A DNA stretch of 64,000 nt from Carettochelys insculpta (lineage: Eukaryota; Chordata; Testudines; Carettochelyidae). Below the pieces are notes generated by a model. That model was not told the origin of the DNA, ran no database searches, and saw nothing but the letters and a program-made list of their open reading frames with translations. The stretch covers positions 62,001-126,000 of the forward strand of contig NC_134161.1 in the NCBI RefSeq assembly GCF_033958435.1. Reading direction: 5' to 3'. A program made the position numbers and the translations under genes. Within the stretch, counting starts at the first letter, position 1. Each line of letters begins with the position of its first letter. This document shows, piece after piece, positions 53,870 to 63,800 of this stretch.

Positions 53870-55095
53870 ATTTAAGGACAATAAGAGGGAGTTATTTAAG
53901 CATTTTAGGATAAAAAAGAATCAGTATTGGTCTATTACTAGGTTGAAATGGAGGAAAACATGAAGTTTTGTGCGTAAGCTTGTCTCTTTCACCAACACAG
54001 AATCACAGAACTGAAGGGAACCTCGAGAGGACAGCTAGTCCAGTCCCCTGCACTCATGACAGGAGCATACGTCTATTCAATAAAAGCTCTTACTTTGCCC
54101 ACCTTGTTGCTACTAAGTTTAGACATTTTAAATGCAGCAAATCTGAAAGGATCCAAGAGTTTTAAAAGAGCTAGCCAAGGAGCCTGCTGAACTATGAATG
54201 TTGATTGTGAGTAACTGGAAGAAAGTGAATGTGCCAATGTTTAAACAGGGAAAACAGAATGAACTGGGTAGTCATAGGCCTGTTTGCCAGAACCTGATTT
54301 CAGGAAAAATAATGGAGCTTCTGGTATGGAACTTGATAAAAATTGAAAGGAAGATAATCCTAATCACATGGGTTTGTGGAGAAAAGCTCCTGTGAAGCTA
54401 ACCTGAGATTTTCACCAGATTACAAAGCTGGTCGAATAACATCATAGAGTTGATACAATTGACTTATTCTGGTGTAAAGCACTTGCCTTGGCACCACACA
54501 ACATTTTGATTAAGAACCGAGAATGATCCAATATAAACATAACACACACGACATGGATTAAAAGAACTGTCTCACCAATTGGTTTCAAAATGTAAGTGTA
54601 AACAGGGAGTCCGACTCAAGGTGAGGGTGTTTCTCATGAGGCCTTACAGGGACTCTTGACTCACCGCTATGTAACATTTTTAGGAGTGACCTGGAAGGAA
54701 ACATCAAATTATCACAGACCAAGTTTAGAGAGGACACAAAGGGTGAATCCGCACTAGAAACTAACTTCAGAGTTAACTTCCAAGTTAGGCGCGACTTCGA
54801 AGTAGGCAGCAGAGAGTCTACACACATTTGCCCTTTGGGAGCTAACTTCAAAGTCTTTACTCTGTTCCTGGGGATGCAGAAGTGCCCGGCTTCGCAGTCT
54901 GGTGTGTGTCCATACTCAGCTTCATGGTTATTTTTGTAGTGTAGACACAGGCAAGGACTGCGGGAGCAGTAAACAATGAAGGGGACAGACAGGTCACTAA
55001 CCCAAACCAATCTGGACAGTTGATGAACAAAGTGCAATGAAATAAGTGTTTCTGTACAGCCCAATTGAAGGTCATACATATAGGAACAAAGGAAG
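53870..55095 (+). pseudogene. Old CR1/L3-like LINE fragment with MITE insertion
   Basis: Degenerate translations in order: NWKKVNVPMFKQGKQNELGS with ISGKIMELL (RT N-terminal, near 54,200-54,330), NIFRSDLEGNIKLSQTKF (near 54,675) and, after a MITE at 54,746-54,953, LKVIHIGTKE (near 55,065), as in CR1 palm-downstream regions. Much older than the other CR1 copies. Confidence 0.65.
54746..54953. mobile_element. Short MITE inside the old LINE
   Basis: Starts near GGGTGAATCCGCACTAGAAA and ends TAGTGTAGACACAGGC, with TAACTTC / GAAGTTA-type inverted words. The LINE reading resumes after it. Confidence 0.5.
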
Positions 55096-56299
55096 GACCA
55101 TTCTGACTGGGTGGGAAACTTACTGGCAGTGTGGGGCTCGGGCAGCTCAGGCTAGAGGGTGGGTGGCTGGCCCCAGCAGGGTGGGGCTTGGGCAGCCAAT
55201 GGCTCGGGTGGCTTGGCCTGGAAGGCTGCCTAGCCTGCTTGATGGCTCATCCTGTACCGCCTGCGATCTTGTTGGCCCATTGGGAAAACAAGGGGTACAG
55301 CTGAAGGTTCAGCCGGTAGGTTTGGCCATGTCCATGCACATAACCCTGAGGCTTCCAGGCTCCATGCTGGGCAGCTTGTGGCTGGGACAGAGGAAACACA
55401 AGCCACATGGCACCAGGAAGGTCAGAGGGAGGCTGCATCTTTCCCAGGCTGTTGCTCCTGCCCTCTGGGTAAACCTTTCTACAAGCAGAGCTCTGAGAAA
55501 AGCACTGAATGACCCACCCCAGCTGGGGGTGGCTCCAGAGGGACTTTCCAGCCTGCAAACGCCCCAGCACGGCGTGGAAGAAGGCTGCTGAAGGCTTTGT
55601 ATGTCTGTGACCTGCCTTGTAACACCTCCCGTCCTGCTCCTTTGTTTTCTCTTGATCACAAACTTTTCTTTCCCACACTGCAGGGGTGGGCAGCAGGGGG
55701 CCGATTGGGGTCAGAAGAGCCCTGTGTACATGTGAGTGGGGAGTTTAACTCACTTCTCACTGCACCAGGGCCTTCAGCAGGGGAGACACGGCATTTCCAG
55801 GCAGGGCTGCCCCAGGCTCACAAGATCACACCAGCATCAGGACTCCAAGGATCTCTGGGCACACAGCCGAGTTCCAGTGCACCAAACGATCGCCTGAACC
55901 CGTCCATCTGGCTGGGCCAAAGACCTGGCTCCACCAGGCGCCAGTCACCCCACTCACTCTCGTGCAGGACAGGAGAGGGAAGCAGCTCAGAGAGCTTTAG
56001 GGCTGTGCCTCAGTAAGGCAGCCCCAGGAGGTGCCTCTGACATTGAACTCAGACTGCAGGAAGAACACCCCTGAACAATGGCTCCAGCCCTCCCCACCTG
56101 CCCCTCAGCCTTTGGGGCTGGCTGGCATTGCTCTCTGGACACCTCTCACCCTCAGCTGGCAGCATGGACTGTGTCCTTATTGCTTCTCTGCAGATCCTGT
56201 GTCTCCCAGGACTCCCTCTCTCTGCCCGGGGCTTTCTCAGCACCTGGCCCCACAAAGCTTCCACCAGACAGACCCTGTGTTTTCCAGGCCCATTCCTGT

Positions 56300-56515
56300 G
56301 GATATGGGCTTAGAACCACAGAATCCTGGGGCTGGAAGGGACCTCAGGAGACCATTGAGTCCAGCCTCCTCCCCAAAGCAGGAGCCACCCCAACTAAATC
56401 ATCCCAGCCAGGGCTTCGTCAAGCCAGGGCTTAAAAACCTCCAGGGATGGAGATTTCACCACCTCTTCAGGTGATGCATTGCGGCGCTTCACCGCCCTTC
56501 TGGGGAAAATAAAAC
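56300..56515 (-). pseudogene. CR1 family 1 3' end fragment (mirror copy)
   Basis: The minus strand encodes [24 protein letters not shown] residues and has GGTCTCCTGAGGTCCCTTCC and ATTCTGTGGTTCTA, as at 48,410-48,632. Confidence 0.88.
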
Positions 56516-56538
56516 CACTACCAGCCCTGTGCTATTAC

Positions 56539-56610
56539 TACCATGACTTGGATTTGAACCAAGGTTCCTGCAGCCACAGTGCACAGTACTAACCACTGTA
56601 CGATCACAGC
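56539..56610 (-). tRNA. tRNA-His(GTG), second copy
   Basis: 72 nt on the minus strand: GCTGTGATCGTACAGTGGTT, anticodon arm with GTG, T arm CTTGG-TTCAAAT-CCAAG, acceptor GCTGTGA / TCATGGT with three wobble pairs and no mismatch. It differs from the 48,322 copy at a few acceptor and D-loop positions. Confidence 0.87.
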
Positions 56611-56848
56611 CAGCTGGAGAAAGCAAATCTGTGATCTTCCTTTTCTAGGGCATCACCCCACACGCTGGGATCTGAACCACTGCTCCAGCCGCAGGCAGGA
56701 CTCTTTGGGCTCCAGGGGCACAAGGCAAATTAACAGCCAGCTGCCCAGAGAAGGACTTGAGCCCGGCACTGCCAGATAAAGAGCCTGATGCTCATCCAAC
56801 TCGTGCTGGTAAAAGGGGCTTTTCCTTTTGGCCCTTGACACAAGTGCC

Positions 56849-57269
56849 GTCAGGGCAGCATTAGAGGGATGTACAATGTTAAAGACGCCCACACTGGAAA
56901 GGGCTGGGGGAGTTGCCTCAGGTGGGAAGCAGATGGTTCTGTCTTTGCTGCACTTCTACATAACAGCTGTTCTCTGTGCTAGAAAGCGCCTCATTCTCCT
57001 CAAAAGGATGAACCCTCTCGATTCTTTTACAATGTGTCTCCTCTAATGCAGAAAAAGCCACCAGCCTACTGCCTACCTACCCTGTTCCTCCAGAATACAC
57101 GGCTCACAGATGAGCAAGGCAAAAATCATATGATAGATAAAACGCTAAATACAATCATAGAACCATCCACACAGCAAACGATAAACATTTTGATAAAATT
57201 AATATCAAAGCTAAAAATATAAAGGAACATGCAGATAAAACACAAGCTGATTAAAATGCATAAAATACA
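56849..57269. other. AT-rich right-arm spacer
   Basis: No gene seen. The left arm has MITE and LTR sequence at the equivalent place, and this stretch has no match there. Confidence 0.4.
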
Positions 57270-57795
57270 CTGAGATTCTTTTCTGCTGGTTTTTAGCTCT
57301 CAGAAAAGCACAGAAAAATAAGATGCTAAAAACCAAACAAAAACTGTCACACATTTGAGTGTACAAAAAACCTCAAAAAAAAAAAAATTACAAACGGAAT
57401 TAAAACCAAAGCAAACCTCCTCCCACCACCATGAGGAAGCTGGCAGGGAAAACGCAAGTTTTTCTCACATCACAGTGACGACACGGACAACCCGCAAAGC
57501 CTCCCCTTTGTGCAGCCCATTGCCCAGAGGTGCTTCCAGCCGAATTTCAGCCCCAGAACCAGAGGCTCCAGGAGCAAAGGCAGCTCGTGGATGAGGGACT
57601 CTGGACACACCACGCAATGCATTGTGGGTATGCAAAGGAGCATCACTGACTCTGCCCCAGAGAGCAGAGGAGCTGGGGTCTCCCAGCTGTGGCAGCTGCC
57701 CCAGAACAGGGGTGATGACAGTTTTTATGCTGTGCCCCCTTTTTGGCCCTGCACTGAGCTGCTCCCCACAACCTGTGGGAGAACCGTAGGAAGGG
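57270..57795. repeat. Palindrome block D, right copy
   Basis: Inverted match to 46,290-46,800, including CACGCAATGCATTGTGGGTA. A 13-A run at 57,375 lies within it. Confidence 0.85.
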
Positions 57796-57799
57796 ATGC

Positions 57800-58790
57800 T
57801 GGCCTGTGTCTGGTTCTGCAGATCAGTCTATTGCTGTTGGGGCAGAGAGGAGATTGTGACATTCATTCCCCCTTGGGCAAGTGTCTGTCCCTTTCCCAGC
57901 TGTGTACTGCACAGCTCAGGAGCTGGGAGAGACCAGAGCCCCTGAGCCAGCTTTGGAAACAGGCCCTTCCCTTCGAGGCAGCTGCCCTATCACTGGATGC
58001 AGCTGAACCAGGGCTGCCCACTCCTTGCCAGGGCATTACACAGGTGAGTGTAGCACTGTTGGGCTGACATAGGAGGCAGGCTGGGCCCAGCAGCAGCCAG
58101 AGCAGTGACCACACCCCAGGGTCAGCATTTCCCCCAGGCACAAACTCCCCTGACCTCTTCCACACACTGGCCACAGAGAGCCCCTGGGCAGTGTCTCAGG
58201 GTGTGTGCTGCTGTCTGGTCCTGGTTCCAGGATGTGGCTAAAACACAGCTCTCGCTGTGAGCAGGATTTGAACCTGCGCAGGGAAACCCTATTGGATTTC
58301 GAGTCCAACGCCTTAACCACTCAGCCATCACAGCTGCAAGGTTGTTTTTTTCCCCCCAAGGCCAGAGACACTGATGAAAGCCCAGGGGTCCCAGGCTGGT
58401 CAGGAACACTGCCAGACAGCTGGTGCGTTTTCTGCCCTCCCTGTCCTCAGCCCCGGCCCCGGCAGTGTCCCTGGAAGCTGTGTGCTTGGGCGGCTGCTCA
58501 GGAGAGATACAGGTGCTGCCTGGCTAATTAGCAGAGCCCCACAGGCAGCAGCCGGTGTTTCTCTTGGAGGTGCACATCTGCCCAGGCCTTGGTGCACAGA
58601 GCAAAATGTTTTCTACGTCCCCAGGGAACATTCGAGGGAACTGTGGCCCTGGGGCAGCAGATGGTGGGGGAGGGGGATCATTCTGCCCGGTGAAAGTTCA
58701 ATGTAAAATGGGAATAATCACAGCTTTCTAATTCAGAGAATATTGTTGCAACAAGGTGCAAATAGAAGAACATTTTCATTTCATTTCATT
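57800..58790 (-). repeat. tRNA-Ser unit 4 (right palindrome arm)
   Basis: Inverted match to unit 2 (43,925-44,855) and direct match to unit 3. It joins block D at about 57,800 without the 44.88-46.29 kb material of the left arm. Confidence 0.87.
58253..58334 (-). tRNA. tRNA-Ser(CGA)
   Basis: 82 nt on the minus strand: GCTGTGATGGCTGAGTGG, anticodon arm TTGGA-CTCGAAA-TCCAA with CGA, long variable arm, T arm CAGG-TTCAAAT-CCTG, acceptor fully paired. A minus-strand TTTT follows about 15 bases downstream. Likely functional. Confidence 0.95.
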
Positions 58791-58949
58791 TCGCTCCCCG
58801 ACCAGACACAGCAGTGACCACACCCTGGGCAGTGCCGTGGACAGAGGCGGGCGGTGGTTGGTTCCTGGCATGGGTCTGACTCTAACTGGCTCCCCAGCAG
58901 TGCCTGCAGCCTCCGGCTGGCAGTGCTTGGGGTGAGGGGAGCCCCACAT

Positions 58950-59390
58950 GGATAAGAACCTAAGAACGGCCGTACTGGGTCAGACCAAAGGTCCAGCCAG
59001 CCCAGTATCCTGTCTGCCAACAGTGGTCAATACCAGGTGCCCCAGAGGGAGTGAAGTGGACAGGTCACGATCTCTCTCCTGCCATCCATGCGCAGCCCCT
59101 GACAGACAGAGCCCAGGGACAACATTCCTTCCCAGCCTGGACCGAACCTCCATGAACTGATCGAGCTTTTTTATCCCTGCTATAGCCCTGGCCGTCCCAG
59201 TCTCCCTCAGCAGGGAGAGCCGCGGGGCGGCTGTGTGCCGGGTGAAGAGCTTCCTGTTAGTTGTTTTACGCCTCCTGCTCATTCATGTCACTTGGTGGCC
59301 CCCAGTTCTGATATGATGGGAACAAGTCAATCATTTTCCTTGTTCACTTTCTCTCTCCTCTCTCAGGCCTGCTCTGACCTGGCTGGGGGG
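58950..59390 (-). pseudogene. CR1 family 2 3' end fragment
   Basis: Sense-strand 3' end (at 58,950) reads GTTCTTAGGTTCTTATC. GTACTGGGTCAGACCAAAGG and CCAGTATCCTGTCTGCC follow in antisense, as at 9,455-9,640. The minus frame 59282-58980 keeps FTRHTAAPRLSLL and IAGIKKLDQFMEVRS, a worn version of the ORF2 C-terminus. Confidence 0.82.
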
Positions 59391-59499
59391 AGCCGAATCC
59401 TGTCTGGCCATCGGAGCAGGGCCCTGGGCAGCCCCCCACTCAGGGACAGAGCGGCCCAACGGGGGTGTCTGAGAACAACACACTAGGGGCACGGGGGGT

Positions 59500-59985
59500 G
59501 GGTATTGTCCTCCCCTGGGACCATTGTACCTCCCCCTCCCCCAGCTGGGTCCATTGGACCTCCCCTTTCCCTCCCTGGAGCTATTGAACCTTCCCCTTCA
59601 CCCACGGGGGCCAGTGAACCTCCCCCCCACTGGGACCATTGTAGCTCACCATGCTGGGGACACTGTTCCACCCCTCCCCTGCCGGGGCCATTGTACCTCC
59701 CTCCCCCACAGGGACCATAGTACCTCTCCCTCCCCCTGCCTCTGGGGCCATTGTACCTCCGTCCCTGCTGGGGCCTTTGTGCCTCCCCCCACTGGGACCA
59801 TTGTAGCTCATCACTCTGGGGAGAACTTACCTCCTTCCCATGCTGGAGCCATTGCACGTCTACCCACCCCCCAGGGGCATTGTACCTCCTTCTCCCCCAC
59901 TGGGGCCATTGTACCTCCCCACCACTGGGGCCATTGTACCTCCCTCCATCTCAAACCCTTGTACCTCGCCCCACTAGGAGTGCTG
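59500..59985. repeat. Imperfect minisatellite, GGGGCCATTGTACCTCC type
   Basis: A unit such as CACTGGGGCCATTGTACCTC recurs about 14 times with spacing of roughly 27-40 bp and many substitutions. Overlapping frames on both strands are by-products of the array. Confidence 0.85.
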
Positions 59986-60190
59986 TTATGTCGGAAGGGC
60001 CAGCTCTGCATTGGTTCATCTCTGAGCGACTGCAGAGGGCCATGTCCATGCTAATCAGAGCCACAAAAAAGGGGCTCAAAATAACTGACCCGGTCTTCCT
60101 CTGGAGAGTGGCCACACAATCCCCACTCTTCAGAAGGAAAGGGCCAGGGACTGAAAAATCCAGCACCATGAGGACAACGTTTTCGGAAAA

Positions 60191-60448
60191 AGGGCCCCTG
60201 AGGCTGTGGCCACACTTGGCCAAAACTTTGAAATTGTCATGCAAATGGCCAAATCAAAGAATACTAATGAGGCATTGAATTGATAAGTCAGCGCCTCGTT
60301 AGCATTCGCACACTTCTGGCCATAGCACGTGTAAAGTGTGGTTTTCGAACGTGCATGGCTCTGCACAGCTATATGGGGGGTACTCATTAGTTGGATTTGG
60401 CCATTAGCGTGGACATTTCGAAGTTTTGGTCAGATGTGGCCACAGCCT
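60191..60448. mobile_element. Palindromic MITE with long terminal inverted repeats
   Basis: Begins GGCTGTGGCCACACTTGGCC and ends with the complementary GGTCAGATGTGGCCACAGCC. The inner core has ACTAATGAGGCATTG and CAGCGCCTCGTTAGCATT. Flanks TGA / TTA are close to a 3-bp duplication. Confidence 0.7.
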
Positions 60449-61000
60449 TATTTCTGAAAGAATCTTTTGGCAGAGGCGCTTTTCCTCATCTGGGAGAGGG
60501 AGACGGCTGCCAGGGAAAGTGCTGTGTACTTCTCATTTAACATGGGAGGAAAGTATTTTGTGTGGAGCTGCCCTGTGGGATTTTTCAAAAGCGCCCCAAC
60601 TTTGCCTCAAAAAACCTGCTGGTGCATAGACATAGACTGGCATGTGCTTTTGAAATAGTTTTTGAAAGGAGGGGCTCTTCTGAGGGATGCTGTGGAGCAT
60701 CTACACACAGAACACAGTCTTTCAGTAGGGCTTCAATAGGGCAAATTCAATAGGAATTTGGAAAGAACATGGTGCTCCTTTCAAAATCCCTCCTCCCTTC
60801 CCCTTTCAGGAAGAGCCCCTTCCACTGAAAGGCTCTTTTGAAAGAGAATGAATGGAGATGAGCTCTGCATCGCTCTTCTGAAAGAGGGGGTCCTCCATGG
60901 TACTGGCTGGCTGTCACGCGGAGATGCCTCTGCCAGCACAAGCAGGGCTCTATGGTCAGTGTGTCCAGCTGCATTTAAAGATGCAGGGACCCAGAAACCC
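60449..61000. other. No recognised gene
   Basis: There are MITE-like TTTGAAAG words around 60,650-60,880 but no clear ends. No protein domain. Confidence 0.35.
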
Positions 61001-61830
61001 CATGGGTTGAAGCTGAGAGCGTGCTAGCAGCACGGACAGCACAAGCTCCCACCAGGAAACCATCCAGTGCACTCTATGGCTCCCCAGAGCAATCCTGTGG
61101 CAATCCATGGCCAATGACCTGGAGCCTTGTATCCCCCAGACCCTCCCCTTTGGCCCATCTGAGGGGTTTCAGAAACCCAGCCAGGAGTGAGGCCAAGGTC
61201 AAGGAATTCTGGTGCTCTGAGGGGATGAGGAGCTACTGCTCCACGTGACAAGCTGGTGCCAGGATGCTGCAGTTTTCAGCCACCTCTTGACTGGCCTGAG
61301 CTCCAAGGGACACCCCACCTGCAAAGCAGACCAACGATGGAGCAAAATGAAGGAACTGTGGCAGGTCTACTGCCAAGCCCATGATGCGGCCACCATCTGC
61401 CCCACTTCCAGGAGCTCAACAGCCTCCTGGGACCCACCTGGGATACCACCAGGTCAGATGGAGCCCAACTGGAAAACAGGCTGTCTGGACACCCTCACAC
61501 AGGCTGTGACCACCCACCTGGCCCAGCCGCCCACTCTCTCACCAGCCACTTCTACAGCCCCTGCCCAACATGTCCTCCACAGTGTCCCACAGCTCTCCCC
61601 ACAGATCCGCCCACAGTCCCTAACATTGCTGCCCTGCTCCCACCCAATCTGCCCCAACCCCTCCCTCCTTTCTTGCAGCTTCCAGTTAACCCAAGCGTAT
61701 GGGACCCCTCCCTTGCCCTCACCTCCTCATGATCCCAGCCCCATCCCAACCCTGGTGGGAATGTGGAGTATGGCCCCCGTCCCCTCCCCAGAGACCTCTC
61801 ACAGTTCTGTTGTCCTCCCCCCCGCCCCCC
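61001..61830 (+). pseudogene. Second Harbinger Myb/SANT-like remnant
   Basis: The frame 61245-61862 has MTSWCQDAAVFSHLLTGLSS, KMKELWQVYCQAHDAATICP and a proline-rich tail with LDTLTQAVTTHLAQPPTLSP. These parallel the minus-strand copy at 43.76-42.45 kb (CQDAAAFSHLFSGLSS, VKELWQADCQAQDEA, DTLTQAVTTCLAQPPT). Stops and frame changes are present. Confidence 0.7.
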
Positions 61831-62125
61831 AAATCTTATGTCTGAGCAAATGCACACCATGAGTAGACACAAAAATACCAAGGTGGACATGCTCTGCTTA
61901 CCATCTGGGGAGCATTGGAATCTCTGCTGAGCACTCACACAAGCCCACACCTTACACAGAACACTGACGGAGGCTGCAGCACAAAGGTGGAACTTGCTCA
62001 AGTAGGTGATTTTTCTCCCCAAGTCTCTTTTTGTAAGGCACCAAAAAGGGGATGATTTCTGGTACCCCTCAGGGTTTTCTCAACCAATTAGGCCTGATTT
62101 TGGATAGAACAATTTAGGTTACTTA

Positions 62126-63249
62126 TGTCAGGAATGTGCCAGCGGGAACTCAATGCGGCTGAAGGCTGGGAGGAATGTGTCACCCAGAGATCATTTGCAT
62201 GAGAATGCAATGGTGTGCATGTGTGATACCTTGCAAACAAAGCCTGATGGGTAGCAAGGAAGCAATGAGGTTTTTCGATTGTAAACACATTGTTGTAAAA
62301 TCACAATTTATGCTAACTCTCAGCAGAAGAATCATGAAATCTCACCAATGCCCCAAGTCATTGTGGGGGACAGGGCAGTCGATGTAACTGCATAAGACAT
62401 GGATTGCACAGGGTTCCCTGGTTTAAAACTTTGTAAATGGAGAGGTTGAGTTGTAATGCAATATTGTCCGTGTCCGTGTCCGTGTCCGTGTCCGTGTCCG
62501 TGTCCGTGTCCGTGTCCGTGTCCGTGTCCGTGTCCGTGTCCAGGCTTGGTGCTTGCTCACTCAGTCAAAGTCTTGTTTGACCAGCTCCTCTTGCCTGTTA
62601 TAAGGTAGAACTGGGTATTAGTGACTTTTTATGACACTGTGCTTTCATGGATGCCAAGAGCTTAAATCACAGGGTTTTGCCTCAGGCTAGACTCACAGTG
62701 GCAAACAGGTGGCATGACCAGTGGTCAGCTGGTAGGAGAAGTAGAAGGTGGACAACCGGCAGATGGCTGGGATGAGCAAGCAGGACACTGAACTGGAGCA
62801 AAGGTGACATGAGGGAATGCATCAGTGTGAGGTGTCAGTGCCCACATGGACTGGACCAAGTCATAAGCGGGGCATTTGAATTCGGAGGTGCAGAGAAAGT
62901 CGGGTGTGTAGATTGACTGCATTGGACTGGTGAGCCTGAGAGGCCAAGGACATTGCTCAATGCAGTTGACTTGGGCCAGTTACTTGAGGATTGGTTATGA
63001 ACTCTGGGTGTGATAATTTTCCCAAGCTGTTGCTAATTGACTTTTCTGCCTCTTTTATTAAAAGTCCTTTTCTACACTCAGACTCTGTGCTTGCGCGTGG
63101 GGAAGCATTGCCTGTCTGAGGTGCCCAGGGGGTGTGAGAATTTCCCAGCCTACTGGGTGGGGGCTCAAGTGTGAGATGGATGAAAAGGAAGCCCTCGATG
63201 ATGAACCCAACCCTGGTTGCTCCCAATTCCTTCCATCAGAAGGGTTACA
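62126..63249 (+). mobile_element. LTR-like element (solo LTR candidate), copy 2
   Basis: Begins TGTCAGGAATGTGCCAGC and ends AGAAGGGTTACA, collinear with 46,932-47,984. ATTAAA near 63,057 is followed by CTCAGACTCTGTGCTTGCG. It is longer than copy 1, partly because of the hexanucleotide repeat at 62.47 kb. The paralogous block at 36.66-36.72 kb lacks it, so the insertion is polarised. Confidence 0.75.
62465..62541 (+). repeat. (TGTCCG)n hexanucleotide microsatellite
   Basis: About 12.8 uninterrupted copies of TGTCCG over 77 bp, within the LTR-like element. Copy 1 of that element has no such array at the corresponding place. Confidence 0.97.
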
Positions 63250-63800
63250 CTCTGAATGAGGTCTTGGACAGGGGGCTGCAGCCGGGGAGCGTAAGAGGGA
63301 GAGCAGGAGATGGCGCTGCTGAAGAGGTGCCCTTGAGTGTACTATGGTTTGGTGGGAGTGAAGTGAGTTTTCTGGACTGCGTGAAGTTTGATTCTGATTG
63401 GGGGTCATGTCAGTGACGGTGTCAGGTGGGATTGTGTGTCTGGGAGGGTTTGATCCCTTGTTCCCTTGATTGCCTCTGATCAGCCTGAGGCTCAGCCTGC
63501 CCCTGTGTGGCTAAGGAGGGGGAAGGCCTGAGCTGGGTGAGTAGCTTTAAAAGCCAGCGGCAGAGCAATAGGGGAGGGAAGGAAACAGGGAAGTTTAAAA
63601 GGCAGTTTGATGGAGGGAGTGACGGAATCAAGTTAATGCCTTTGGCTCTTTCTCAGCCCCTTGATGTTATGAAAATCCGCACAGCAGTTCCATCCCCTGT
63701 GTGAGCAGAGAGGGGGACTGAGCCTGTTTTCCTTTCTCCCCTCAGGGGGCTGCAGGCAGCACAGACAGGTGTGTGGCTCCATCCCCTTTCCATAGCCTTG

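Larger units (their letters stand above)
55290..56848. repeat. Palindrome block B/C, right arm
   Basis: Inverted match to 48,088-50,065 without the solo LTR. Contains the second tRNA-His and the mirror CR1 fragment. Small point changes and indels are scattered evenly. Confidence 0.92.
61831..63800 (-). repeat. Inverted-duplicate block, partner of 36.08-37.02 kb
   Basis: 61,831-62,125 and 63,250-63,800 together match 36,080-37,015 inverted. The LTR-like element occupies the gap. The right end carries CTTTCTCCCCTC and GACAGGTGTGTGGCTCC-type words mirrored at 36,160-36,230. Confidence 0.85.

Noticed and set aside
46097..58067. Mirrored ORFs (minus 46097-46573 and plus 57510-58067; minus 48463-48906 and plus 56031-56474) as paralogous genes
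   Set aside because: They simply mirror the palindrome arms. One pair is the CR1 3' end read antisense, and tRNA units interrupt the other.
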